A stretch of 64,000 nt of DNA from CAVQGF01 sp045807945 (GCA_045807945.1 JBJMGI010000097.1:1-64000); one strand, 5' to 3'; positions 52,796-60,712 are shown, counted from the first letter of the stretch. Made by a program: numbers and translations. Notes: generated by a model not told the origin, from the sequence alone.

Positions 52796-53407
52796 CTAAA
52801 GCTCGCGTCTTCCTTCAATCGACTTCATCATTGTGACTTCGTCCGCGTACTCGATATCGCTTCCGGCAGGGATGCCGGTCGCGATGCGTGTCACCTTTAC
52901 TGACTTGATCAAGCCGTGCTTCTTCACCTGCTGCGACAAATAAACCGCCGTCGCTTCACCCTCCACCGTCGGATTGGTCGCGATGATGATCTCGTCCACA
53001 TCGCCGGCATCCAGTCGCTTCAATAGATTGTTGATGCGCAGATGCTCGGGACCGACTCCATGCAGCGGCGACAGCGCCCCGTGCAGCACGTGATAGACGC
53101 CGTTGTAATGACGCGTCTTCTCAATTGCATTCACGTTGGTCGGTTCTTCCACCACACACACCAGTCGCAGATTGCGCGTGGGGCTGGCGCAGTAGGTGCA
53201 CGGGTCAATGTCGGTGATGTTGTTGCAGATGGAGCAGAGGCGAAGCTTTTCCTTGAGCTCGCGCACGGAATCAGCAAGCGCTTCGGCATCTTCCGAACTG
53301 GAGCGCAGAATATGGAACGCCAACCGCTGCGCGCTCTTCGCGCCAACACCGGGCAGCTTCTTCAACTCCGCGATCAGGCGGGCCATGGGTTCTGCAAACT
53401 GCGACAT
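52796..53407 (-). CDS. recR: Recombination mediator RecR
   Basis: Loads RecA at gapped DNA with RecF and RecO. HhH at the N-terminus (L-P-G-V-G-A-K-S-A-Q-R), a zinc finger C-S-I-C-N-N-I-T-D-I-D-P-C-T-Y-C, and a Toprim domain (V-C-V-V-E-E-P-T, T-N-P-T-V-E-G-E-A-T). Length 203. Its start shares one base with the end of the ybaB-like gene, completing the widely conserved dnaX-ybaB-recR order. Confidence 0.97.
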   Translation of the reverse strand: MSQFAEPMARLIAELKKLPGVGAKSAQRLAFHILRSSSEDAEALADSVRELKEKLRLCSICNNITDIDPCTYCASPTRNLRLVCVVEEPTNVNAIEKTRHYNGVYHVLHGALSPLHGVGPEHLRINNLLKRLDAGDVDEIIIATNPTVEGEATAVYLSQQVKKHGLIKSVKVTRIATGIPAGSDIEYADEVTMMKSIEGRREL

Positions 53408-53709
53408 TAAAAGGGAAGGCCCCCACCCAACATCCCGCCAAGCATTCCGCCCAAATTGGATTGCAGCGTCTCGTCAACCTTGCGGTTGCCTTCGTTCACG
53501 GCCGCGACTACCAGGTCTTGCAGCATCTCAACGTCGCCGGACTTCACGATCTCAGGATCGATCTTGACCGCGAGCACTTCTTTCTTGCCGTTCATTTTGA
53601 TGGTCACGCTTCCGCCCCCGGCGGAGGCCTCAATCACGGTCTGCTGCAGCTTCTCTTGCAGTTGTTGCGCTTGCTGCACCAGCGCTTGCATTTGTTTCTG
53701 GTCCATCAC
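53407..53709 (-). CDS. YbaB/EbfC nucleoid-associated protein
   Basis: Small DNA-binding protein (100 residues), dimeric, coats the nucleoid. Coiled opening M-D-Q-K-Q-M-Q-A-L-V-Q-Q-A-Q-Q-L-Q-E-K-L-Q-Q, then V-T-I-K-M-N-G-K-K-E-V-L-A-V-K-I-D-P-E, the family core. The tail is Gly-rich (G-G-M-L-G-G-M-L-G-G-G). It lies between dnaX (4-base overlap) and recR (1-base overlap). Confidence 0.95.
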   Translation of the reverse strand: MMDQKQMQALVQQAQQLQEKLQQTVIEASAGGGSVTIKMNGKKEVLAVKIDPEIVKSGDVEMLQDLVVAAVNEGNRKVDETLQSNLGGMLGGMLGGGLPF

Positions 53710-55490
53710 GGCTGCCTCTTGTCGATTACGGTACGGATCTCGGCGTTGAACTTTTCCTGCATGCGCCGCACGATCGGATCTTCTGCCGCGCGTTGCCGCG
53801 CCGAGCCTGCCGGAGCGGATTGAATGCGCGGCGATGGCAATGCGCTTCCATTCACCGCAGCTCCCCCGATGATTTTCAGCTTGATCGCCCGCCGAGCTGC
53901 CGCGGTCGCCGACGTCGTTGCTACGCGTTTGGCTTCTGCGTTCACGACCATCTCGACAACGGTAGGACTAGCAGTGACCTTAATCACGATCTCGCTTCCG
54001 GCAAGACTCCACTCGCCACCATCTAGCAGGCTGGCGACGGAAGGGAAACCCGCTTCTTCAAGTGCGCCCACGACTCGCGCCTGAATCTCGCCGATTGATA
54101 GCTCGGATTCCTCCGAGCCCTGCGGTTCAGGAGCCATTACCGCTGCCGTCGCGCCCTGCACAACCAGACTCGGGCCGAGCTGCGCCGGTTCCGCCGACAT
54201 CTGCGGCTCGCGCGACTTGCGATTGCGGTCCATTTCAAACGGTGAGACGGCCGGAGCTTCGCGGGTATAAGAAGCGGCTGCCCGAGGCGGCTCGGAAGCT
54301 CGCGCCGGAGCTGCGCTGCGTGAGGGCGTAGCCGAACTTTTCGGGAGCTCAACTCCACTGAGAATCTGCTCGACCGGAAGCAGCCGCTGCGCGTGCACCA
54401 TCTTCAAGAGTCCAAGCTCGAGATGAAAACGTTGATCTTGTTTGTAACTGACGTCGCCGTGAGTGCGCAGCAGGATGTTCAAAAAACGGGTTAGGTCTTC
54501 TTCAGAAAACAGCGCCGCCACGCGGCCAACGCGGGCGCGCTCGTCAGAAGAGATCTGCAACAGCGGGGAATCGTTACCCGCGACTTTCGCTACCATCGCG
54601 TTGCGAATGAACCGAACCATCTGGCGCGCGAGGTGGGTCGGGTTCTGCCCTTCTACTAGCAGCCGATCGAGCTGACGCAAAATCTCTTCGCTCGAGTTCT
54701 TTTCCACCGCTACCATCATTTGCTCGAGCGTTTCTGACGGAACCGCTCCGACCAGTCCGCGAACGATCTCTGCGGTCAGCTTTTCTCCGCAGCAGGCGAT
54801 GGCCTGATCCATGATGCTGAGGGCGTCGCGCATGGAGCCGTCGCCGGCTTCGGCAAGCAACGCAAGCGCGTCATCATCGGCTTTGATCTTTTCCTTCTTC
54901 GCGATATCGCGCAGCTGGCCGACGATGTCGTCGAAGCGCACGGCATGAAAGCTGAAGTGCTGGCAGCGCGAGCGGATGGTCTGCGGAATGTCCTCAGGCG
55001 CAGTGGTCGCCATCATGAAGACGACGTGCCCGGGCGGCTCCTCTAAAGTCTTCAGCAGCGCGTTGAACGCCGCGTCCGTGATCTGGTGGGCTTCGTCGAG
55101 GATGTAAATCTTGTAACGGTCGCGAGCCGGGCGATACCGCGCAGCATCCCGCAATTCGCGGATCTCGTCTATGCCGCGGTTCGTAGCCGCGTCGATCTCG
55201 ATCACGTCTACCGCTCCGCCGGCGCGAATTTCCGTACAGGAATCGCAAACTCCGCAGGGTTCCGCTTGGGGTTTGTCGGCTTTTCCGTCCGTGCCGCGGC
55301 AGTTCAGAGCCATGGCCAGGATGCGCGCAATGGTGGTCTTTCCGATTCCGCGATGCCCACTGAAGATGTATCCGTGCGCGATCCGCTGCTGCTCGATGGC
55401 GTTTTGCAGCGTTCGGGTGACGTGTTCCTGCCCGATAACGTCGGAAAATTTCTGCGGACGGTACTTGCGGGCCAGGACCTGATAGCTCAT
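53706..55490 (-). CDS. dnaX: DNA polymerase III subunits gamma and tau
   Basis: Clamp-loader ATPase of about 594 residues. Start ATG 55490: M-S-Y-Q-V-L-A-R-K-Y-R-P-Q-K-F. Walker A is G-H-R-G-I-G-K-T-T; the zinc module includes C-R-G-T-D and C-G-V-C-D-S-C; Walker B-like I-L-D-E-A-H; sensor 1 M-A-T-T-A-P; arginine finger region S-R-C-Q-H-F. Domains III-V run to about 380, followed by a Pro/Ala/Ser-rich linker and a C-terminal tau-type region. I see no A-rich slippery stretch in the middle, so a programmed frameshift to make gamma is not evident. Confidence 0.96.
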   Translation of the reverse strand: MSYQVLARKYRPQKFSDVIGQEHVTRTLQNAIEQQRIAHGYIFSGHRGIGKTTIARILAMALNCRGTDGKADKPQAEPCGVCDSCTEIRAGGAVDVIEIDAATNRGIDEIRELRDAARYRPARDRYKIYILDEAHQITDAAFNALLKTLEEPPGHVVFMMATTAPEDIPQTIRSRCQHFSFHAVRFDDIVGQLRDIAKKEKIKADDDALALLAEAGDGSMRDALSIMDQAIACCGEKLTAEIVRGLVGAVPSETLEQMMVAVEKNSSEEILRQLDRLLVEGQNPTHLARQMVRFIRNAMVAKVAGNDSPLLQISSDERARVGRVAALFSEEDLTRFLNILLRTHGDVSYKQDQRFHLELGLLKMVHAQRLLPVEQILSGVELPKSSATPSRSAAPARASEPPRAAASYTREAPAVSPFEMDRNRKSREPQMSAEPAQLGPSLVVQGATAAVMAPEPQGSEESELSIGEIQARVVGALEEAGFPSVASLLDGGEWSLAGSEIVIKVTASPTVVEMVVNAEAKRVATTSATAAARRAIKLKIIGGAAVNGSALPSPRIQSAPAGSARQRAAEDPIVRRMQEKFNAEIRTVIDKRQP

Positions 55491-55655
55491 GGAAGAACTC
55501 GATTATACGTCAGCAGATTTCCCCGCCTGAGAGGGATTTCCTCAGCGAAACAGCTGCTTCCACGCGCCGGACGCCAAAAATGCCGCATCGCTTGAATTAG
55601 GCTTTCCCCTGATATAGGCTGTTCGCCTCTCTTTTCGGCTCCGGAGGCTGTAACT

Positions 55656-56021
55656 ATGAGCAATCTCAAACTGACAACGCGCGAGCAGGAAGGCGTAACC
55701 ATTCTCTCCTGCAACGGACGCATCGTCTTTGGCGACGAGTCCTCCGCACTCCGCGACCAGGTGAAGAATCTGATCGCCGAAGGCAAGTCGAACATCGTGG
55801 TGAACCTCGGCGGCGTCAGCTATATCGATAGCGGCGGCCTGGGTACTATCGTGTCGCTGTACACCTCGGCGCGTGCTGCCGGAGGGGACATCAAGCTTGC
55901 GAATCTGACGCAGCGTGTCGGCGATCTGCTACAGATCACCAAGCTGCTGACCGTTTTTGAGACTTTCGACGGTGAAGGGAAAGCGATCGAAGCCTTCCAG
56001 AAGCGAAAAGCAACCGCCTGA
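55656..56021 (+). CDS. STAS-domain anti-sigma-factor antagonist
   Basis: Cytoplasmic SpoIIAA-like protein of 121 residues. CCGGAGGC stands before ATG 55656. The STAS core I-V-V-N-L-G-G-V-S-Y-I-D-S-G-G-L-G has the phosphorylatable Ser59 in D-S-G-G. In such systems dephosphorylated protein binds an RsbW/SpoIIAB-like kinase and frees a sigma factor. No kinase, phosphatase or sigma gene is adjacent, so its partner is elsewhere. It ends at a good terminator 21 bases downstream. Confidence 0.94.
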   Translation: MSNLKLTTREQEGVTILSCNGRIVFGDESSALRDQVKNLIAEGKSNIVVNLGGVSYIDSGGLGTIVSLYTSARAAGGDIKLANLTQRVGDLLQITKLLTVFETFDGEGKAIEAFQKRKATA

Positions 56022-56042
56022 TTTGACTTCTACAGAAGTTCG

Positions 56043-56070
56043 AAGCGCGACCCGAGCGGTCGCGCTTTTT
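56043..56070. terminator. Rho-independent terminator between convergent genes
   Basis: Stem AAGCGCGACC (56043-56052), 5-base loop, GGTCGCGCTT (56058-56067) running into TTT. It terminates the STAS gene on the plus strand; the minus-strand copy has only a weak T-run, so use by the SET gene is less certain. Confidence 0.88.
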
Positions 56071-56072
56071 AT

Positions 56073-56522
56073 CTATGCGGGGACTTTCTCTTGCTTCTTC
56101 GTATTTTCCAGCCGCTCTAATTCTTCCTCGGAATACATCGTGCCCCGGCAATTCTTGGCTCCGCAGTAGCAGGGTGCCGGGTCGTCTTCTTCGCCGTCCC
56201 AGAGACAATAGTCGTAACTGAGTTCCTCGCCGGCATTGATGTCGCGCAGAGCAATGATCCAGAGCTTGCCGTCCACGTCGTCGGTCTCGCAATTAGGGTC
56301 ACAGGAGTGGTTGATGAACGCTGCCATGCCGTGCCCGTCAATCACGCGGCCGTCGTCCATGCCGAACAGATAGGTGTATTCGCGGCCTTCGTAGCGTTTG
56401 TCGCCTTCATCTTTGCTCATGATCGGACCGGTGTATTCCACAACCAAGGCCCCCTTTTTGATGGGAGTGGTCGTGTAGCAGCCGGCGGCGTGGATGTCAG
56501 AGGAGCGGATGATGAGGCCCAT
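56073..56522 (-). CDS. SET-domain lysine methyltransferase-like protein
   Basis: 149 residues, almost only a SET domain. The cofactor- and substrate-binding signatures are intact: N-H-S-C-D-P-N-C at 71-78 and G-E-E-L-S-Y-D-Y at 98-105, with the catalytic Tyr in the latter. A post-SET-like Cys trio is at C118, C120 and C125 (C-Y-C-G-A-K-N-C). Bacterial SET proteins occur in several phyla and may methylate host or own proteins, such as ribosomal or nucleoid proteins; here the target is unknown. It converges with the STAS gene and is divergent from the Fur gene at 56628. Confidence 0.9.
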   Translation of the reverse strand: MGLIIRSSDIHAAGCYTTTPIKKGALVVEYTGPIMSKDEGDKRYEGREYTYLFGMDDGRVIDGHGMAAFINHSCDPNCETDDVDGKLWIIALRDINAGEELSYDYCLWDGEEDDPAPCYCGAKNCRGTMYSEEELERLENTKKQEKVPA

Positions 56523-56609
56523 TCAGAAAAGTATAGCCGAACAACTTTCTGAATCCCACCGCCGCCGTCAACATCCAATTCAAAAGTGCCCGTGATAGCT
56601 TTTATTAGT

Positions 56610-56624
56610 TAATAATAATTATCC
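56610..56624 (+). promoter_or_regulatory. Possible PerR/Fur box
   Basis: The 15-base sequence TAATAATAATTATCC fits the PerR box TTATAATnATTATAA at 11 of 14 informative positions. It ends 3 bases before ATG 56628 of the Fur-family gene, so binding would block its start and favour autoregulation. The local sequence is AT-rich against a GC-rich background. Confidence 0.55.
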
Positions 56625-56627
56625 AAA

Positions 56628-57071
56628 ATGTCTCGCCCGCGACCCACAACTGATTTTGCCGAGCTTAGCCGTCGCGCCGGCTTACCACTGACCCATCAAC
56701 GGCAGGTGATCTACGACACACTGATCGCGATGCCGGGGCATCCCTCGCCGGAAGAGGTCTACGCGAAGGTGCGGAAAAGGATTCCCTCGATTTCGCTGGC
56801 TACGGTTTACAAGAACCTGCATCGCTTCTTGGAGGCAGGGCTGCTGCAGGAGATGAGCGTGCACCACGGTTCGCTGCGGGTTGAAGTGAATGACCATCCG
56901 CATCACCACCTTGTGTGCGCATCGTGCAAGAAGATCGTGGATATTGATTCAGAACAGATCGGCCCGCTGCAGGTCCGCGGCCGGCTTCCTAAAGGTTTTG
57001 CAGTGCAACGCTTCTCGGTAGACGTTATCGGGTTGTGCGCGCGCTGCAGCAGCAAGAAGAACTCGCACTAA
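56628..57071 (+). CDS. perR: Fur-family transcriptional regulator, probably PerR
   Basis: 147 residues. The winged helix includes R-Q-V-I-Y-D-T-L-I-A and S-L-A-T-V-Y-K-N-L; the metal-sensing region has H-P-H-H-H and two zinc pairs, C-A-S-C and C-A-R-C. Fur, Zur and PerR share this layout. PerR is favoured because the next two genes encode AhpC and AhpD, and a PerR-like box sits just before the start. The ATG has no ribosome site ahead of it, so the transcript may be leaderless or start slightly downstream. Confidence 0.85.
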   Translation: MSRPRPTTDFAELSRRAGLPLTHQRQVIYDTLIAMPGHPSPEEVYAKVRKRIPSISLATVYKNLHRFLEAGLLQEMSVHHGSLRVEVNDHPHHHLVCASCKKIVDIDSEQIGPLQVRGRLPKGFAVQRFSVDVIGLCARCSSKKNSH

Positions 57072-57102
57072 ATCACAATTCATTCTTAAGGAGAGAGCGA
57101 TA

Positions 57103-57642
57103 ATGATCGGAGTAGGAGAAAAGTTTCCCACGTATTCGCTGACGGCCACCGTCAGCCGCGACATCAAGAGCGCCTTCAAGACCATTACTGACGAGGACTA
57201 CAAGGGGAAGTGGAAGGTTTACTTCTTCTGGCCGAAGGATTTCACCTTCGTCTGCCCCACTGAGATCGCCGCATTCGGCAAGATGAATCGCGAGTTCACC
57301 GACCGTGACGCACAGATTCTCGGCGGCAGTACGGATTCCGAGTTCGTCCACCATGCCTGGCGCACCCACCACGAGGACCTGAAAGACCTTCCGTTCCCCA
57401 TGCTGGCCGATGTGAGGCGCAATCTCACCTCTGAGCTTGGCATCCTCGATCCCAAAGAAGGCGTAGCTCAGCGCGCAACCTTCATCGTGGATCCGGAGAA
57501 CATCATCCGATTCGTCTACGTGACCGACCTGTCGGTGGGCCGCAGCCCGCAGGAAGTCCTGCGCGTGCTCGACGCTCTGCAGACTGACGAGCTCTGCCCC
57601 TGCAACTGGAAGAAGGGCGAAGAGACGCTGGTCGTAGCCTAA
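57103..57642 (+). CDS. ahpC: Peroxiredoxin AhpC (alkyl hydroperoxide reductase)
   Basis: Thiol peroxidase of 179 residues that reduces hydrogen peroxide and organic peroxides. TAAGGAGAGAG precedes ATG 57103. Peroxidatic Cys51 is in D-F-T-F-V-C-P-T-E; the resolving region at the C-terminus reads E-L-C-P-C-N-W-K-K-G-E-E-T-L, as in the mycobacterial AhpC that pairs with AhpD instead of AhpF. It follows perR by 31 bases and is followed by ahpD by 52 bases, one operon. Confidence 0.95.
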   Translation: MIGVGEKFPTYSLTATVSRDIKSAFKTITDEDYKGKWKVYFFWPKDFTFVCPTEIAAFGKMNREFTDRDAQILGGSTDSEFVHHAWRTHHEDLKDLPFPMLADVRRNLTSELGILDPKEGVAQRATFIVDPENIIRFVYVTDLSVGRSPQEVLRVLDALQTDELCPCNWKKGEETLVVA

Positions 57643-57694
57643 ACATCAGGCCGCTGGCTCCGATGAGCTGGCGGCCAAAATCTCCGAGGAAATC

Positions 57695-58249
57695 ATGACC
57701 ATAGATATTCTCATCGAAAACGTCGGCGACTACGGCAAAGACATCAAGCTGAACTTCTCGACGCACGTGCGTCAGCAGACTGAGCTGACTCCTCAGCAGA
57801 CCTGGGGAACGGTGCTGGCTTCCGCTATCGCGATCGGCAATATCGAGCTGATCGCAGCCGCGCACGAGCAGGCGCGCGAGTTCCTTTCGACGCAGGCTGC
57901 GGAAGCAGCCAAAGCAGCCGCCACCATCATGGCGATGAACAACATCTACTACCGCTTCCAGCACCTCGCGGAAAACAAGAAGTACGCGACCATCCCGGCC
58001 AAGTTGCGCATGAACGCCATCCGCACGCACGGCAGCGATCCCGTGAATTTCGAGCTGTGGTGCACCGCCGTCTCGGCTATCAATGGATGCGGCGCCTGCG
58101 TGGATTCGCACGAGCGGGTTTTGCGCGAAAAGGGAGTAGGCGAAGAGAAGATTCTGGCTGCCGTCCGAATCGCCTCGATCGTTCACGCTATCGGCGGTCT
58201 GCTGGCGACCGAAAAGGCGATACCGTCGGCGCAGCCGGTTACTGCCTAA
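57695..58249 (+). CDS. ahpD: Alkylhydroperoxidase AhpD
   Basis: Disulfide reductase of 184 residues that recycles AhpC, acting through lipoyl carriers in known cases. Catalytic Cys132 and Cys135 are in N-G-C-G-A-C-V-D-S-H with His139, matching the AhpD C-x-x-C-x-x-x-H signature; a Glu (E120 in N-F-E-L-W) completes the proton relay. Third gene of the peroxide operon. Its last 4 bases overlap the convergent deacetylase gene. Confidence 0.94.
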   Translation: MTIDILIENVGDYGKDIKLNFSTHVRQQTELTPQQTWGTVLASAIAIGNIELIAAAHEQAREFLSTQAAEAAKAAATIMAMNNIYYRFQHLAENKKYATIPAKLRMNAIRTHGSDPVNFELWCTAVSAINGCGACVDSHERVLREKGVGEEKILAAVRIASIVHAIGGLLATEKAIPSAQPVTA

Positions 58250-59154
58250 ACTGCGACGTTCTGCCGCGCAAAGAACAGCGCCGCTTCGCTGTAAACGTTC
58301 GCATGTGCCTGGGCGGTCAGCTCGCTCGGCTTCGAGTATCCTCCGCCCTGCACGATCACAAACGGCACATTCATATCTGCGGCGAACTCAAACACCATGC
58401 GGTCGCGCTTCTTCAAGCCTTCTAGCGTGAGCGCGAGTTTGCCCAGTGTGTCGGAAGCAAGCCCATCCACTCCAGCCTGATAAAAGACGATCTCGGGTCC
58501 GTGTTTTGCGATTTGCGGCAACACGGCCTGAAGCTGCCGCAAGTACTCTTCATCCCCGGTTTTGTCTTCCAGCGCGACATCGATTGAGCTTTGCTGCTTT
58601 CGGAAAGGGAAGTTGCTCTTGCCGTGCAGCGAGAGCGTCAGCACGCTCGCATCATCCTTGAAAATTTCTGCGGTGCCATCACCCTGATGAACATCCAAAT
58701 CAATTACTGCCGAGCGTTCGATGACCGCATTCAGTCGCGCCCAGAGAATCGCGACAGCGATGTCATTGAATACGCAGAATCCCGAGCCCTCTGCCCGGAA
58801 CGCGTGATGCGTTCCGCCCGCCAGATTTCCTCCCCAGCCGTCTTGCAATGCGAGCCGTGTCGCCGCGAGCGTCCCACCAACAGAGGCAAGGGTGCGCTTG
58901 ATCAATCCTTCAGAAGCGGGGAAGCCGATGCGGCGGTAAGCAGCCGGCGAAAGCGCGCCCACCAGAAAGCTGTCCACGTATTGCGAATCGTGGACGCGCT
59001 TGATGTCTTCAATCTCCGCGAACGGAGCCGGCTCAAATTCGAACGTACCTTCCCTTCCAAGGATCTCGCGGACCCGCCGATATTTCTCAATAGGAAACTT
59101 ATGCCCATCCGGCAGCGGGATTTCGTGGTGATCGCAGTAGAAGAGCTTGGGCAT
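58246..59154 (-). CDS. Histone-deacetylase-superfamily enzyme
   Basis: Zinc-dependent amidohydrolase/deacetylase of 302 residues, like acetoin-utilisation and acetylpolyamine amidohydrolases. His116-His117 are in G-G-T-H-H-A-F; zinc ligands Asp154 and His156 are in I-D-L-D-V-H-Q-G-D-G-T; Asp230 is in Y-Q-A-G-V-D. The catalytic Tyr region near the end has G-G-G-Y. The length and short loops match the small bacterial subclass (HDAC class II-like). Its substrate could be acetylated proteins, polyamines or acetoin. It is divergent from the alkyltransferase-like gene with overlapping start regions. Confidence 0.9.
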   Translation of the reverse strand: MPKLFYCDHHEIPLPDGHKFPIEKYRRVREILGREGTFEFEPAPFAEIEDIKRVHDSQYVDSFLVGALSPAAYRRIGFPASEGLIKRTLASVGGTLAATRLALQDGWGGNLAGGTHHAFRAEGSGFCVFNDIAVAILWARLNAVIERSAVIDLDVHQGDGTAEIFKDDASVLTLSLHGKSNFPFRKQQSSIDVALEDKTGDEEYLRQLQAVLPQIAKHGPEIVFYQAGVDGLASDTLGKLALTLEGLKKRDRMVFEFAADMNVPFVIVQGGGYSKPSELTAQAHANVYSEAALFFARQNVAV

Positions 59155-59191
59155 CGAGCTCTATTTTACGAGCTTCGATTATTCTCTAAGC

Positions 59192-59506
59192 GTGTTCCCG
59201 AAGATTCACTCGATCATCCTGAAGATCCCGAGAGGGAAGGTCGCCACCTACGGCCAAGTCGCTGCGGCCGCCGGATTCCCCGGCGCTGCCCGGCAGGTGG
59301 TTTGGGCTTTGCGCTCGGTCCGTGGATTACCGTGGCATCGCGTGCTCGGAGCCGGTGGAAAGATCCGCCTGCCCGGTGAATCCGGATTCGAGCAGAAGAT
59401 GCGATTGCAGAACGAGGGAGTCGCGTTCGTCGGCGAGCGCGTTCGTATGGACCTGCACCAGCACCAATTCGGAAAAAAGAGAACGGGGAAAATGAAGAGA
59501 AAATAA
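59192..59506 (+). CDS. Alkyltransferase-like (MGMT C-terminal-like) DNA repair protein
   Basis: About 104 residues from GTG 59192 (TTG 59147 would overlap the deacetylase start). It matches the DNA-binding domain of O6-methylguanine-DNA methyltransferase: I-P-R-G-K-V-A-T-Y-G-Q-V-A, and then P-W-H-R-V at the active site where transferases have P-C-H-R. The reactive Cys is therefore Trp, the mark of the ATL group, which bind bulky O6-alkylguanine and hand it to nucleotide-excision repair. The C-terminus is Lys-rich. Confidence 0.85.
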   Translation: MFPKIHSIILKIPRGKVATYGQVAAAAGFPGAARQVVWALRSVRGLPWHRVLGAGGKIRLPGESGFEQKMRLQNEGVAFVGERVRMDLHQHQFGKKRTGKMKRK

Positions 59507-59530
59507 TGGTGGAGGCGGTGGGAGTTGAAC
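59507..59530 (-). repeat. 24-bp duplicate of the tmRNA 3' end
   Basis: Perfect 24-base copy of the tmRNA 3' end, which lies at 59617-59640, in the same direction; sequence differs immediately beyond it (TTGAC against CCACG). The two copies are 110 bases apart. The bases between hold no coding frame; they include a piece (CCTGAGCGGAGCGAAGGACC) that resembles an interspersed motif I associate with acidobacterial genomes. A short duplication of the ssrA 3' end is typical of an attachment site. Confidence 0.8.
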
Positions 59531-59616
59531 TTGACCCGGTTTCCGGGCGTTTGAGCCCGCAGGCGAAATCCTGAGCGGAGCGAAGGACCTCGTTGCAATC
59601 GATGCTTTTGGAGATT

Positions 59617-59985
59617 TGGTGGAGGCGGTGGGAGTTGAACCCACGTCCGAAAATTCTGACAGCAGAGAGACTACATGCGTATTCCGTTCATGCTGCGGGA
59701 ATTACCCCGCAACCTTCGCCGGTTGCGCTAACGAACGGACAAGAAACGCAAACAGCTAGCCTGATGATCTCGTCTTCGCTACACAGACGGAGCAGCGAAG
59801 ACCAACCCGCTGTGCGACGTCCTTTCGCGGCCCACGGGTGAAGCCACGAAGAACGGCAACTTAACTAATTAAGCTGCGTATGCCATGTTTTGGTTGGCAA
59901 TTGTGTTTTTGCACGCGATCACGGGTGTGTGCACCCCGGCATGCCTCTCGGCCTCAAACACTTCCGTCGAAGCCGTGACGCCCCC
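59617..59985 (-). ncRNA. ssrA: Transfer-messenger RNA
   Basis: One-piece tmRNA of about 369 bases. The 5' end GGGGGCGTCACGGCTTCGAC (59985 downward) pairs with the 3' acceptor strand CCGCCTCC, followed by the encoded A-CCA; the T arm with GTTCAACTC is next to it. The tag frame runs 59898 to 59869 (reverse): A-N-Q-N-M-A-Y-A-A and a TAA stop, giving tag A-N-Q-N-M-A-Y-A-A after the Ala carried by the RNA. The resume codon would be GCC, unusual but still Ala. Rescues stalled ribosomes and marks the products for proteolysis. Confidence 0.93.
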
Positions 59986-60040
59986 ATCAGTTGGAAAAGA
60001 GCTACTACGATTATATAGATGCTTGCGCCCGGCCTAAGAC

Positions 60041-60712
60041 TCACCGCTTCTCGGCTGGTAATGGCCTTACCTTGAAGGCCTTGAGGGCTCGCTTCAGCAG
60101 TGCTTCCGCTGCCGCCTTCGCCTCTGGATTGTCCTGATCGTTCCGGCTCAAAGTTGCCAGGTCGTTTCCGGAAGCGGAAAGATTTTCGAAATAGAACAGG
60201 ATCAACTCGTGGCGCTTAGCTTCATCCACCACCCGGGCAAAGCGCGACATCATTAGCTGCTTCTCAAGTGCATATCCATTTGCCGTGACAAAGGCCCGGG
60301 TCTTGGCAGATTCGGCTTCCGGTTCTTCACTCCCCGTAGCTGCGTCGTCGTAAAACAGCGTGTTGTGCTGGTACTCGGTCCCACCCAAAACGACGGGGGT
60401 CTTGACCTTGTAACGATAGATCTCATTGTTATTTGGCAGGAAGCCCTCGAACTGTGCGACGAACATCCGGCGGACATGTTGCCCAGTGTCGGGCTCCACG
60501 AAAATAAACCGCTCCACGCGGGCGATTCCTTTCAGCGGAAAATCGATCTTCCCAACGTAGCGAAGTCGTTTATCCACCTTGATCGTGATCGGCGGGTTCG
60601 CTCTAGAGATGATGCGATTTGCTTTAACAACATGGTCGGATTCTTGCGCGCTGAGAAGGGAAGCGTTCGCCAAAATACAAATGAAGACAACGCAGAAAAC
60701 GGCCCGCAACAT
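60041..60712 (-). CDS. Hypothetical secreted protein
   Basis: About 223 residues with a signal sequence (A-V-F-C-V-V-F-I-C-I-L-A-N-A, cleaving near L-S-A-Q). The mature part has a short beta strand set I-T-I-K-V-D-K-R-L-R-Y-V-G-K-I-D-F-P, an aromatic patch G-T-E-Y-Q-H-N-T-L-F-Y-D-D-A and a helical C-terminus (L-L-K-R-A-L-K-A-F-K-V). I do not recognise the family. It sits downstream of tmRNA on the same strand and 40 bases from the VWA gene stop, which is also on the minus strand, so the two may share a transcript. Confidence 0.55.
   Translation of the reverse strand: MLRAVFCVVFICILANASLLSAQESDHVVKANRIISRANPPITIKVDKRLRYVGKIDFPLKGIARVERFIFVEPDTGQHVRRMFVAQFEGFLPNNNEIYRYKVKTPVVLGGTEYQHNTLFYDDAATGSEEPEAESAKTRAFVTANGYALEKQLMMSRFARVVDEAKRHELILFYFENLSASGNDLATLSRNDQDNPEAKAAAEALLKRALKAFKVRPLPAEKR

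Noticed and set aside
53706..55490. Programmed frameshift in dnaX
   Set aside because: No A-rich slippery heptamer with a following hairpin was found at the expected place.
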